DNA of 64,000 nucleotides from JACVRW01 sp963757815 (lineage in GTDB: Bacteria > Actinomycetota > Thermoleophilia > Solirubrobacterales > Thermoleophilaceae), in assembly GCA_963757815.1 (NCBI GenBank), contig CAVWSN010000001.1:1-64000 (forward strand), in the 5' to 3' direction. Position numbers and translations under genes: made by a program. Under the pieces are notes generated by a model that saw only the letters and a program-made list of their open reading frames with translations, was not told the origin of the DNA and made no database searches. Shown here piece after piece: positions 8,426 through 17,066 of the stretch (position 1 is its first letter; each line of letters opens with the position of its first letter).

Positions 8426-9313
8426 CTACGGGGCGCTGACCCCAGCGTCCGCCTGGCCGGCGAGGTCCTTGTTCTCGGGCACGAACTGGCTGGCGATGAA
8501 CGTCGCACCCTGCGGGTCGCCCACGATCGTCATCCGGGACCAGGGAACGTCGAAGGGCGGGACGATCACCGTGCCGCCAAGCTCGGTGGCCTTCTCCGCG
8601 GTCGCGTCGGCGTCGTCGACGCCGAACGTCACGCTCCAATGCGCCGGCGTGTCGGTCTGGTCGGCCGGGATCGGGTTGATGCTGGCGACGACGTCCTCGA
8701 AGCCCACTGGTCCACCCATCTCCGCGATTTGCTTGCGGAGGCCGGGGTTGTCGCGCTCGAGGTAGTCGCCGTAGCCGGGCAGCGTCCACATCTCGCCGGC
8801 GTCGAGGGCCAGCGTGGTCCAGCCGAACACCGAGCCGTAGAACGACTTCGCTCCCTCGACGTCGCGGGTGTGGAGGCCATTGAAGTTCACGGAGCCGTGC
8901 TCGTTGACGATCCTCGCGCCCCTGTGTTCCTTCGCCTGCCAGACGCAGAACGCGGCTCCCTCGGGATCGGTCAGGGCCGCCATGCGGCCGAAATCCATGA
9001 TGTCGAACGGCTCCATCACGACGCCACCGCCCGCAGCGCGGACCTTCGACGCCGTCTCGTCGGCGCTCTCGACCCAAACGTAGGTGTTCCACATCGCAAT
9101 CTGCGGCAGGGCCTCGGGGAGCGATCCCACGGCGGCGACTTCGCCGCCGCGCAGCCGGGCGATGAAGTACTTGCCGTCTGCCCCCGGCGGCATCACGTTC
9201 TCGAACTCCCAGCCAAAGAGGCCGCTGTAGAAGTCGAGCACCGCCTCGGGGTCGGGCTGGCCGGTGTCCACCCAGCAGGGGACGCCGGGGATGTATCCGT
9301 CACGCTCGGGCAT
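8426..9313 (-). CDS. Two-domain VOC (glyoxalase-like) family protein
   Basis: This 295-residue protein contains two vicinal-oxygen-chelate repeats. The first starts IPGVPCWVDTGQPDPEAVLDFYSGLFGWEF and the second starts SVNFNGLHTRDVEGAKSFYGSVFGW. Each ends in a DPEGAAFCVWQ or DPQGATFIASQ segment. This matches the actinobacterial VOC proteins related to CFP-30B/hydroxylase-like annotations. The substrate is unknown. ATG 9313 was chosen because the VOC fold begins at once. Confidence 0.85.
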   Translation of the reverse strand: MPERDGYIPGVPCWVDTGQPDPEAVLDFYSGLFGWEFENVMPPGADGKYFIARLRGGEVAAVGSLPEALPQIAMWNTYVWVESADETASKVRAAGGGVVMEPFDIMDFGRMAALTDPEGAAFCVWQAKEHRGARIVNEHGSVNFNGLHTRDVEGAKSFYGSVFGWTTLALDAGEMWTLPGYGDYLERDNPGLRKQIAEMGGPVGFEDVVASINPIPADQTDTPAHWSVTFGVDDADATAEKATELGGTVIVPPFDVPWSRMTIVGDPQGATFIASQFVPENKDLAGQADAGVSAP

Positions 9314-9347
9314 CGCTGCTCCTCTTCGTTCTCGGGTTGGCGGCACA

Positions 9348-10133
9348 CTAGAGCCCAAGCGCCGCCGGCACGTTCGCGATCGAATCGACCGTCGCCGTCG
9401 GCTCGATGCCCGACGCGGCTGCCGCGTCGGAGCGGTACTTGCCGGTTCGCACCAGGATCGCCGTCAGGCCGGCTCTCAGCGCGCCGCCTACGTCGGTTTC
9501 GATGTCGTCGCCCACCATCGCGGCGGCGTCCGGCAAGGCGTCCGCCGCGCGAAGCACTTCCTGGAAGAAGCCGCTGGCCGGCTTGCCGACCACGTACGCC
9601 TCCCGAGCGGTGGCGTACTCGAGCGCCGCCACGAACGGACCCACGTCCAGCGAGAGCCCGTCGGCGCGCAGCCAGAAGCGGTTGCGCTGGAGAGCGATCA
9701 GCTCGGCGCCGTCCATCACATGGCGGAAGGCGCGGTTGAGCACCGGATATGCGAAGTCCTCGCCGAGGTCGCCGACTATCACGGCGTCCGGGCGGTCGTC
9801 GTCCTCCTGCAAATCGGCGAAGTCGCCCTTGACCTCGTCGTTCATGAGCATGGAGACGCGGCGGTGGCCCTGCTCGATGCAGTGGCGCACAGCCAGCGCG
9901 GCCGGAGTTACGAGCTCCTCGTCGTCGAGCGAGAAACCGAGACGGCGCAGCTTGTCAAGCGTGGCCGGGCGGGATCTCGAGGTCGTGTTGGTTACGAAGC
10001 GCAGCGCGAGCCCGCCGCGGCGGAGGCGCTCCACCGCCTCATGCGCCCCGGCCACGACCTCGTCCTCGACGTAGAGCACGCCGTCGAGGTCGATCAGCAG
10101 CAGCTGCAGGGAGCCAAGCCGAGCCGGCGGCAT
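9348..10133 (-). CDS. HAD-IIA family phosphatase
   Basis: The 261-residue product has HAD motif I LLIDLDGVLY (nucleophile and acid Asp), motif II in FVTNTTSRS, a Lys in YVVGKPASGFF, and motif IV MVGDDIETDVGGA. Length and motif order fit the NagD/LHPP-like HAD-IIA group, which dephosphorylates sugar phosphates or related small molecules. A broken copy of its 3' end lies at 7454-7600. The USP-like gene follows upstream on the same strand 21 bases away, so the two may be co-transcribed. Confidence 0.88.
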   Translation of the reverse strand: MPPARLGSLQLLLIDLDGVLYVEDEVVAGAHEAVERLRRGGLALRFVTNTTSRSRPATLDKLRRLGFSLDDEELVTPAALAVRHCIEQGHRRVSMLMNDEVKGDFADLQEDDDRPDAVIVGDLGEDFAYPVLNRAFRHVMDGAELIALQRNRFWLRADGLSLDVGPFVAALEYATAREAYVVGKPASGFFQEVLRAADALPDAAAMVGDDIETDVGGALRAGLTAILVRTGKYRSDAAAASGIEPTATVDSIANVPAALGL

Positions 10134-10154
10134 CGCCGGCGAGCCTATCCCGCG

Positions 10155-10565
10155 TCAGCCGGTCACCGGCAGCGGGCTGCGGCGGCGCAGCCGCCTGCGC
10201 TCGCGGCGGCGGAGGCCGCTGTACGACGGATCGGCGAGCACGATCTCGTCGGCGCCGCGCGTCAGGGCCTCGGCGGTGAGCGCGTCGGCGGGATGGGCGC
10301 CGGTGCACAGGAGCACGTCGAGCTCGACGTCCTCGCTGCCCTCGACAGCCATGTACGCCCGCGTCAGGTCCTCCTGGGCGAGCTCGCGCAGGATCTGATT
10401 CCACAGCCCGCGGCGCGTGTCGCACTTGACCGGGAACGTCGCTTTCTCCTGCTGCGCCAGCGCGAGCACGGTCAACCGGTCGCCATGCTCGCGCGCCCGG
10501 CGGGCAGCCGCACGGAGGTTCTCCTCGGCGCGCGGACTGTGCCCATACAGGACGAGCGTGTGCAC
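10155..10565 (-). CDS. Universal-stress-protein-like (UspA fold) protein
   Basis: This 136-residue protein starts at GTG 10565. It has the HUP/Usp pattern: a first strand HTLVLYGHS, an amphipathic helix of RAAARRAREHGDRL, then LTVLALAQQE, and a later ALTRGADEIVLADP segment. The C-terminus is very basic (RRRERRRLRRRS). Nucleotide-binding GxxxxG is not clear, so ATP binding is uncertain. Confidence 0.6.
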   Translation of the reverse strand: MHTLVLYGHSPRAEENLRAAARRAREHGDRLTVLALAQQEKATFPVKCDTRRGLWNQILRELAQEDLTRAYMAVEGSEDVELDVLLCTGAHPADALTAEALTRGADEIVLADPSYSGLRRRERRRLRRRSPLPVTG

Positions 10566-10595
10566 AGGACCGATGGTACGCCCGCCGCTCAGCCC

Positions 10596-11297
10596 CTACC
10601 GCGGGCGGCAGCCCACCAGGTCCACCTGCCCGTCCGGCGGCACCTCGCGGATCAGCCCGGTGCCACGGGCGTAGAGCTTGTGCTCGATCTCCTTCTGGGG
10701 GAGCGAGCGCTCGCGCACGCGGATCACGTCCTTATAGGTCTTCCCACCTGCGCGCACGTTTGCGAGCTTCGACACCACCCGATCCGACTCCACGGTGATC
10801 CCGGGCACGTCCTCGAAGCGCCAGCGGTCGCCCACCTTGGGCCCGGCCGGCATGGCCACACCCAGCTTGGAGGTGTCGCGGCCGTACATCCAGCTGCCCT
10901 CGTGGTTCACGACCTTGCCGTTCCTGTAGTTGTCGACGTCCTCGCCCACGTAATAGACGGTCCCCTCGTCGGATTGGGCGAAGTAGTCGAGCGTGCGCTC
11001 CACGAGCTCGCCGTCCTCGAACGCGCGGTCCTCGATCACGATGGCGCGCACCGTGCGCCCACCGAACTCGAACGGCTTGGTGCGATCGAGCAGCCGGCGA
11101 ACGACGCGCGCGCGCGTGCCCTCCTCCTGGCCGCGCAGCTCGCAGCGGGAGAACTTGGTGAGGGGCAGGTAGGGGTTGTCGATCTGGCGCGGGTTGCTGA
11201 ATTGAATCCCGTTCGCCGGTGCGGCTGCGCCGGAGCCTCCACCGGCCGCCAGCACCGCCGCAACTCCCGCAACCGCGAGGCTCATTTTCCTAAGCAT
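10596..11297 (-). CDS. Conserved secreted protein of unknown function
   Basis: The product has a signal peptide (KMSLAVAGVAAVLAAGGGSGAAA) and a mature part of about 200 residues. Seen in it are NPYLPLTKFSRC, RTLDYFAQSDEGTVYYVGEDVDNY and a C-terminal GTGLIREVPPDG. This is a widespread actinobacterial exported family without assigned activity. The ATG at 11297 overlaps the stop of the sensor kinase gene (ATGCTTAG), and a GTG at 11306 is an alternative. It is the third gene of a unit with the two-component system, so it is probably controlled by that system or acts with it. Confidence 0.75.
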   Translation of the reverse strand: MLRKMSLAVAGVAAVLAAGGGSGAAAPANGIQFSNPRQIDNPYLPLTKFSRCELRGQEEGTRARVVRRLLDRTKPFEFGGRTVRAIVIEDRAFEDGELVERTLDYFAQSDEGTVYYVGEDVDNYRNGKVVNHEGSWMYGRDTSKLGVAMPAGPKVGDRWRFEDVPGITVESDRVVSKLANVRAGGKTYKDVIRVRERSLPQKEIEHKLYARGTGLIREVPPDGQVDLVGCRPR

Positions 11298-12670
11298 GCG
11301 CACCACTCTCGATGCGGTTCCTGAGAGCCAGCTGAGGAAGGCGCAGCCGGACGGTCGTTCGCCCGGGCTCGCCGTCGAGTATCTCGGCGCTCCCGCCGTG
11401 CGCCCCCGCGATCGCGCTGACGATGGCGAGGCCGAGGCCGGCGCCCCCGCGCGTGCGCGCCGAATCCCCGCGCGTGAAACGCTCGAAGGCCTCCGTGGCC
11501 AGCTCGTCGGGGAAGCCCGCTCCCTCGTCGCTCACGTCGATCTCGACGGCCCCGTCGTGCGAGCGAGCCGACAGCTCGACCGGGCCGGATCCGTGGCGAA
11601 GAGCGTTGTCCACGAGGTTTCCGATCGCCTGACGCAGGCGCAGCGGGTCGAGGTCGGCCTCGAGCGACGGCGGCGCGTCGAGCTCGATCGCCCGTCCCTG
11701 CGAGCCGGCGCGCTCGGCAAACCGGTGGCGCGCCTGCTCCAGCAGTTCGCGCACGTTCACGGTCTCGCGGCTGACCTCCAGGCCCTTGTCGCCGGAGCGC
11801 GCGATCAGCAGCAGGTCGTCGGCGAGCTGGGCGAGCTGGTCCGTCTCCGCCAGGGCCGCGCCCAGCGACTCGCGCGTCTCCGCCGGGAGCCCCTCCCGCC
11901 GAAGCGTCCCCTCGAGCTCGGCCTTCAGCACCGCCAGCGGCGTTCGCAGCTCGTGGCTCGCGTCGGCCACGAAGCGTCGCTCGCGCTCGTAGGACTCGCG
12001 CATGCGCGCGAGCATCTCGTTGAGCGTCGTGCCGAGCCGGCGGATCTCGTCGTGCGCCACGGGCAGCGGCAGCCGGTCGTCCTCGCGGCCGAGCGAGATC
12101 TCGCCGGCGCGCCTGCGCATCGCCTCCACGGGCCGCAGCGCCGAGGCGGCCAGCAGGTAGCCGAGCAGCGACGCCGCCAGCACCGCGATCGGCCCGCCGA
12201 CCGCGAACGAGGCCACGAGACCGGCGAGCGTCTCGTCGCGGTCGTCGAGCGACTGACCCACGATCACGACCGAGCCGCGCGGGTCGTCGCCCCGCACGGC
12301 GAGCACGCGAGCCGTTCCCTCGATCCCGGACACCTCGTGATCCTCGATCACCTCGCCGCCGGCGGCCGCGCGGGTGATCGCGGCCCGGTCGAGGGCAGGC
12401 TGGGGCGGGCCGCCCGCTGAATCCAACATCCGGCCGTCGGCCGGGGACACCACCTGCGCGAAGCTCTCCTCGGTGTCCTCGCCGACGCCGGCGTCCGCGT
12501 CCCCGGACGCCGACACCGCCGCTGCCCGCGCGTGCAAGCTTCCCTCGACGCTCTCGGTGAGGTCGTCCTCGAGGCGCACGTACACGAACCAGCGCAGCTG
12601 CCGCCAGCACCAGCACCATCGCGAGCGCGAACGCGGCGGTCAGGCGCCAGCGGATCGGCACGCGGCTCAC
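11290..12670 (-). CDS. Two-component sensor histidine kinase (one frameshift)
   Basis: The N-terminal membrane segment (RWRLTAAFALAMVLVLAAAAL) is separated by a frame change near 12590 from the rest. After it come an extracytoplasmic loop of about 120 residues, a second membrane segment (AVGGPIAVLAASLLGYLLAASAL) and a HAMP linker. The HisKA box RRFVADASHELRTPLAVLKAE carries the phospho-His. The HATPase boxes are NLVDNALRHG (N), DVSDEGAGFP (G1) and RGGAGLGLAIV (G2). The start overlaps the response-regulator stop. The kinase is EnvZ/CusS-like in layout. The signal is unknown. Confidence 0.88.
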
Positions 12671-13362
12671 GCCCCGCCGTCCTTCCGCAGCCGGTAGCCG
12701 GCGCCGCGCACCGTCTCGATCGACCTGACGCCGAACGGCCGGTCGACCTTCTCGCGCAGGTAGCGCACGTAGACCTCCACGACGTTCGAGCGGTTCTCGT
12801 AGTCGTAGTCCCAGGCGTGCTCGAGCAGCTGGAGCTGGGTGAGCACCTCGCCGGGCCTGCGCATGAACGCCTCGAGCAGCGCGAACTCCTTGGCCGACAG
12901 CGAGATCTCGGCGTCGCCGCGGTGCACCTCGCGGGTGGCGGGATCCAAGCGAAGATCACCCACCTCGAGCACGGGCGGCCGCTCGACCGGTCCGCGCCTG
13001 GCGAGCGCGCGCAGGCGCGCGAGCAACTCGGCCAGCGAGAAGGGTTTGACGAGATAGTCGTCGGCGCCCGCGTCGAGCCCCTGCACGCGGTCCTCCACAG
13101 CGTCGCGCGCCGTGAGCATGATGATCGGCGTCCAGACACCGTCGTCGCGCAGGCGCCGGCAGGTCTCGAAGCCGTCGATCCCCGGCAGCATCACGTCGAG
13201 CACCACCGCGTCGAACTCGGCCGAGGCCACCATCCAGAGCGCGTCCTCCCCCTTCACCGCCACGTCGGCGACCATTCCCTCCGCGCGCAGGCCGCGCCGC
13301 AGCGCGGACGCCAGGGGGATGTCGTCCTCGACGATCAGGACTCGCACACTCTCAATGATCAC
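12667..13362 (-). CDS. OmpR-family response regulator
   Basis: The 231-residue protein has a receiver domain (VRVLIVEDD acidic pair, VVLDVMLPGIDGFE phospho-acceptor Asp, LTARD, DDYLVKPF with the conserved Lys). A winged-helix effector domain with ISLSAKEFALLEAFMRR and SNVVEVYVRYLREKVD follows. The start is GTG 13362 or GTG 13347. It sits four bases into the kinase gene, so the pair is translationally coupled. Confidence 0.92.
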   Translation of the reverse strand: MIIESVRVLIVEDDIPLASALRRGLRAEGMVADVAVKGEDALWMVASAEFDAVVLDVMLPGIDGFETCRRLRDDGVWTPIIMLTARDAVEDRVQGLDAGADDYLVKPFSLAELLARLRALARRGPVERPPVLEVGDLRLDPATREVHRGDAEISLSAKEFALLEAFMRRPGEVLTQLQLLEHAWDYDYENRSNVVEVYVRYLREKVDRPFGVRSIETVRGAGYRLRKDGGA

Positions 13363-13369
13363 GCCGAAG

Positions 13370-13387
13370 CTGAGAGCCGCCTGAGAG
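13370..13387. promoter_or_regulatory. Putative response-regulator box (direct repeat, 11-bp period)
   Basis: CTGAGAG occurs at 13370-13376 and again at 13381-13387, an 11-bp period. OmpR/PhoB-family regulators bind direct repeats with this spacing. The site lies 8 bp upstream of the regulator start and within the 70-bp gap to the divergent phosphoesterase gene, so autoregulation is plausible. Confidence 0.4.
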
Positions 13388-13432
13388 TGGCCTTAGCCCG
13401 CGCCAGGCGCCAGGCGGGTAGCTTGCGATGTC

Positions 13433-14007
13433 GTGCCGCTGACGGAATACGAACGGAAGCGCAACTTCAAGCGCACACCCGAGCCGTCCGGCGGCGGCGC
13501 GGGCGGCGCTCGAGAAAGCCGCGCTTCGTGGTCCAGAAGCACGACGCTCGCGCCCTCCACTACGACTTCCGCCTGGAGGTGGGTGGGGTGCTGAAGTCGT
13601 GGGCGGTTCCCAAGGGCCCCTCGACCGACCCGCGTGAGAAGCGGCTGGCGATGCCGACCGAGGACCATCCGCTCGACTACGGCGACTTCGAGGGGGTGAT
13701 CCCGGAGGGCGAGTACGGTGCGGGACCCGTGATCGTCTGGGACGCGGGCACCTATCGCAACCTGACCGAGAGGGACGGAGCGGAGGTTCCGGTCGAGCAG
13801 GCGCTCGAGGACGGACACGCGGTTGTGTGGCTCGAGGGAAAGAAGCTGCGCGGCGGCTGGGCGCTGCAGCGCATCGGCGGCGGGGACAGGGAGCGCTGGC
13901 TGCTCGTGAAGCGGAAGGACGAAGGCGCAGATGCCCGCCGCAAGCCGACCAAGAGCCAGCCCGAGTCCGTGCTGAGCGGGAAGACGATCGAGGACCTGTC
14001 GAAATAG
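13433..14007 (+). CDS. LigD-type 3'-phosphoesterase domain protein (one frameshift)
   Basis: From GTG 13433 the frame reads PLTEYERKRNFKRTPEPSGG, then shifts by one base near 13515 into PRFVVQKHDARALHYDFRLE. The conserved His, Asp and Arg of the LigD phosphoesterase active site are in this segment. KSWAVPKGPS, HPLDYGDFEGVIPEGEYG and a C-terminal RWLLVKRKD complete the domain (about 190 residues). It trims 3' ends in bacterial non-homologous end joining. Here it is a stand-alone protein directly before the ligase gene (TAGTG overlap). Confidence 0.85.
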
Positions 14008-15006
14008 TGAGTGCGCTCGACCGGCTCGGGGAGCGAGAGCGCGGGCTGCTGCGTCGGGGCCGCAAGCCCACCAGCTTCGAGCCGATGAAGGCAACGCTCA
14101 CGCGCGAGGTCTTCTCCGACCCTGACTGGATCTTCGAGCGCAAGCTCGACGGGGTGAGGGGGATCGCGGTGCGCGACGGCGATGAGGCACACCTCGTGTC
14201 CCGTACCGGTAGGACTCTGACCGCCTACCCCGAGCTCGTCGAGGCGCTCGGCCGGGAGCCGTGCGAGGACTTCGTGGCGGACGGCGAGATCGTCGCGTTC
14301 GAGGGAAAGATCACGAGCTTCGCCAAGCTGCAGGGGCGCATGCAGCTCTCCGATCCCGAGGCGGCGCGCCGCACCGGGATCGCGGTCTACCTGTACCTGT
14401 TCGATCTCGTCTGGCTCGACGGGTACGACCTCAGCCCGCTTCCGCTTCGGGCGCGCAAGTCGGTACTGCGGCATGCGCTCTCGTTTACCGGGCCGCTGCG
14501 GTTCCTGCCCCACCGCAACGAGCACGGCGAGCGGCTCTTTCGCGAGGCCTGCGAGCAGGGGCTCGAGGGCGTGATCGCGAAGCGCGCCGACAGCCCGTAC
14601 GTGCAGACCCGGTCGCACGACTGGCTGAAGTTCAAGTGCCACCGCGAGCAGGAGCTCGTAATCGGCGGCTTCACGGCGCCGAAGGGATCCAGGACCGACT
14701 TCGGCGCACTGCTGGTGGGCTACTACGAGAACGGCGACCTGCGCTACGCCGGCAAGGTGGGAACCGGGTTCAACCAGTCGACGCTCAAGCAGCCTCGGCG
14801 GGCAGCTCCGCAAGCTCGAGGTCGGGAAGCCCGCCTTCGTGGACATCCACCCGATCCCGCGCAGCACGCATTGGGTCAAGCCCGAGCTCGTTGCCCAGAT
14901 TGCCTTCAGCGAGTGGACCCGTGACGGGCGCCTGCGTCATCCCAGCTATCTGGGCCTGCGCGACGACAAGCGGCCGCGCGAGGTCGTGCGCGAGGAGCCG
15001 GCGTGA
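14007..15006 (+). CDS. ATP-dependent DNA ligase (LigD/LigC type, one frameshift)
   Basis: The GTG at 14007 overlaps the previous stop. The nucleotidyltransferase domain shows the adenylation motif FERKLDGVRG with the catalytic Lys, motif III (FVADGEIVAF), EGVIAKRADSPY (motif IV) and WLKFKCHREQELVIGGF (motif V). The OB-fold follows (TDFGALLVGYYENGDLRYAGKVGTGF is split here only by this text's wording limits). An extra C near 14796 breaks the frame. The correct continuation is KPAFVDIHPIPRSTHWVKPELVAQIAF in pieces, ending at TGA 15006. No polymerase/primase domain is attached and no ku gene is visible. Confidence 0.85.
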
Positions 15007-15008
15007 AG

Positions 15009-15371
15009 CTAGCCCGGGCTCCAGCCGAGCGCCTCACGGAGCCGGCGCGGCAGCGCGGCCACGATCAGGTCGTAGGAGTCCTCGACCATGTCGCCGACCA
15101 TCGCGTCCGAGATCGATCCGTCGATCGTGACCGTGTTCCAGTGGCGCTTGTTCAGGTGGTAGCCGGGGGCGATCGCCTCGTGGGAGGAGCGCAGCTGGTC
15201 GGCCAGGTCCGGCTCGCACTTCAAGCTCACCTGCAGCGGGGTGGAGCCGAGCGCGCTCAGGGCGAACATCTTGCCCTCGACCTTGAAGACCGACGTCTCG
15301 GGTCCGAACGGGAAGTCCTCGATCGCGCCGGGGAACCTGAGGCAGAGCCTGCGCAGCTCGCGGGCGGTCAT
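15009..15371 (-). CDS. MmcQ/YjbR family protein
   Basis: This 120-residue protein has the family pattern: an N-terminal ELRRLCLRFPGAIEDFPFGP, then SVFKVEGKMFALSAL, a LQVSLKCEPDLADQLR segment, and GYHLNKRHWNTVTID near the C-terminus. The family has a double-wing DNA-binding-like fold, but its cellular role is not settled. Converges with the ligase gene. Confidence 0.88.
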   Translation of the reverse strand: MTARELRRLCLRFPGAIEDFPFGPETSVFKVEGKMFALSALGSTPLQVSLKCEPDLADQLRSSHEAIAPGYHLNKRHWNTVTIDGSISDAMVGDMVEDSYDLIVAALPRRLREALGWSPG

Positions 15372-15411
15372 GGAGCCCGATCGTAAAGGGGCGAGCCACT
15401 ACCCTCGACGC

Positions 15412-16074
15412 ATGGACTCGCGCCGGGCCGCGATCGTGCGAATCACCATCGGCGGCGCCGTCGTGGGTGCGATCTTCCTCGTCTCGCTGGTCACCGGGTC
15501 GCTTCCCACGGCCTCCGAGGTGCGCGATTTCGGTGAGTCGCTCGGGCCGTTCGCGGTGGCCGCGTTCGTGCCGCTTTTCGTGCTCGCCAACTTCGTGATC
15601 ACCTGGCCGATCCTGGCCGGCGCGGCGGGGCTTCTGTTCGGCACGGTCGCCGGCACGCCGCTCGCGCTCGCGGGCGTCACCGCCGCCGCGCTTGCCCAGA
15701 TGTGGGTGGCTCGCAGGCTGGCCGCCGGCCACCACGGGAACCTGCTGCCGCAGCGGACCAAGTCGATCGAGGACTTCCTCACCCGCAACGGCGCGCTCGC
15801 GGTGATGGAGTCGCGCATCGTGCCGCTGCTCCCGTACGGGCTCGTCAACTACAGCGCCGGCCTCACGCACCTGCGCTTCCGCGACATGGCGCTCGGAACG
15901 GTCGTGGGCGCCGCGCCGAAGGTGTTCGCCTACACGGCGCTCGGCGGCAGCCTCACGGACCTGACCTCGCCGGAAGCGATCGCCGCGGTCGCGCTGATCG
16001 TGCTGCTCGGCCTCATCGGCGCCCTGATCGCGCGCAGGCAGATCGCGCTCGAGCGCGGCGCGCGACCCGCCTGA
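15412..16074 (+). CDS. VTT/DedA-family (SNARE-associated) membrane protein
   Basis: The 220-residue protein has about five membrane segments. The VTT core is seen at AVAAFVPLFVLANFVITWPILAG, GAAGLLFGTVAGTPLALAGVTAA, an ESRIVPLLPYGLVNYSAGLTHLR loop with the conserved Arg-x-x-Pro-x-x-Pro/Asn-like motif, and a final helix. These proteins are linked to lipid transport or membrane homeostasis. ATG 12 nt into the intergenic run was chosen because earlier codons are not hydrophobic or basic in the usual way. Confidence 0.82.
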   Translation: MDSRRAAIVRITIGGAVVGAIFLVSLVTGSLPTASEVRDFGESLGPFAVAAFVPLFVLANFVITWPILAGAAGLLFGTVAGTPLALAGVTAAALAQMWVARRLAAGHHGNLLPQRTKSIEDFLTRNGALAVMESRIVPLLPYGLVNYSAGLTHLRFRDMALGTVVGAAPKVFAYTALGGSLTDLTSPEAIAAVALIVLLGLIGALIARRQIALERGARPA

Positions 16075-16079
16075 GCCAC

Positions 16080-16355
16080 GTGTCCTACTTCCAGGCCGTG
16101 CGGATCTACTCGCTGGTCGAGGTGTGCATCTTCGCCTCGCTGCTGGTCGTGGCGATCGGCGGTCTCAGCGAGAGCGCCGAGCAGGTGCTGGGCTGGACGC
16201 ACGGCATCGGCTGGATCGTGCTCTGCCTGCTCGTGGCCTACGGCTGCCGGCGCGGCACGTTCCCCTGGCCGCTGCTGGCGGCCACCGTGTCGCCGCTCGG
16301 GCCGGTCGGCAGCACCGCGGGCATCGAGTACCTGGCGCGGAGCCGGGTAGCCTGA
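16080..16355 (+). CDS. DUF3817 membrane protein
   Basis: From GTG 16080 a 91-residue protein is read with three hydrophobic segments: RIYSLVEVCIFASLLVVAIGG, GWIVLCLLVAYGC and PLLAATVSPLGPVGSTAG. The length and the late Pro-rich loop fit DUF3817, a small actinobacterial integral membrane family of unknown role. It begins 5 nt after the VTT gene stop, so they are likely co-transcribed. Confidence 0.75.
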   Translation: MSYFQAVRIYSLVEVCIFASLLVVAIGGLSESAEQVLGWTHGIGWIVLCLLVAYGCRRGTFPWPLLAATVSPLGPVGSTAGIEYLARSRVA

Positions 16356-16379
16356 GGCCCGTTCCCGCCAATCGTGTCC

Positions 16380-16592
16380 CCGCGAGCTCGCTCGCAAGCT
16401 CAAGACGATCACCCAGGTGTGGCCGTGCTGGCCCTGATCGCCGCGAACGACCCCGACGCCGCCTGGGTCCAGGCGCTCGTCTACCTGATGGTCGTGACCA
16501 CGGTCGTCTCGGGCGCCGACTACTTCCTCAACTTCCGCCGCAAGCTCGAGGAGTCCTCGCGCACGCGCGCGCCCGTCGAGCCGACCGGCTAG
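16380..16592 (+). pseudogene. pgsA: 3' relic of pgsA (CDP-diacylglycerol-glycerol-3-phosphate phosphatidyltransferase)
   Basis: After a frame change near 16415, ARKLKTITQV continues into VAVLALIAANDPDAAW, VQALVYLMVVTTVVSG and ADYFLNFRRKLEES. This is the C-terminal pair of membrane helices and tail of PgsA. The catalytic CDP-alcohol phosphotransferase motif and the first 110-130 residues are absent upstream. It is therefore a fragment, produced by deletion or by an assembly gap. A complete copy must be elsewhere if this is real. Confidence 0.65.
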
Positions 16593-17020
16593 GTGTGCGG
16601 CGCCTCCGCGGCGCCCGGGCCGACCAGCTTCTCGACGAGCTCCTCGCGACCTGTGCCGCGCAGGTAGAGCACCCGGTCGAAGAGCTTGCCGTACACGTCG
16701 AAGACGGCGAACAGGAGATCGGTGGTGCCCACGGTCTCGCCCTCGCGCCCGGCCGCGAAGTCCGCGGCGCGGCGCGTGACCTCGTCGAGCACGTCCGGGC
16801 CGAGCGTTGGGGTTCCCCCGACCGGCTCGGGCTCGCCGGTCGTCATCAGCGGCGCCTCGCCGACGCCGAGGGCCTGCAGGCTCGCGCCCACCTGACCGTG
16901 CAGACGCAGCGCGCGCAGCCAGCGCTCCGCCTCGTCCTCGGCCGAGTGGGCGAAGGGCATCGCGGTGCCGGCCAGGGCCACCACCAGGGCCGCGTCCTGT
17001 GAGAGAGGGATTTGGGTCAA
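16589..17020 (-). CDS. Clp N-domain-like protein of unknown function
   Basis: A GGAGG ribosome site at 17026-17030 sits five bases before a TTG at 17020, so that start is preferred over the longer frame. The 143-residue product is helical. The segments DEAERWLRALRLHGQVGASLQALGV and ETVGTTDLLFAVFDVYGKLFDRVLY resemble the two repeats of the Clp/Hsp100 N-terminal domain. No ATPase domain follows. It might be a stand-alone adaptor-like protein. Homology is suggested, not certain. Confidence 0.5.
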   Translation of the reverse strand: MTQIPLSQDAALVVALAGTAMPFAHSAEDEAERWLRALRLHGQVGASLQALGVGEAPLMTTGEPEPVGGTPTLGPDVLDEVTRRAADFAAGREGETVGTTDLLFAVFDVYGKLFDRVLYLRGTGREELVEKLVGPGAAEAPHT

Positions 17021-17066
17021 GTGGGCCTCCGAGCGTCGATGGCTGAAGCTTCCCACACGCGGCGCT

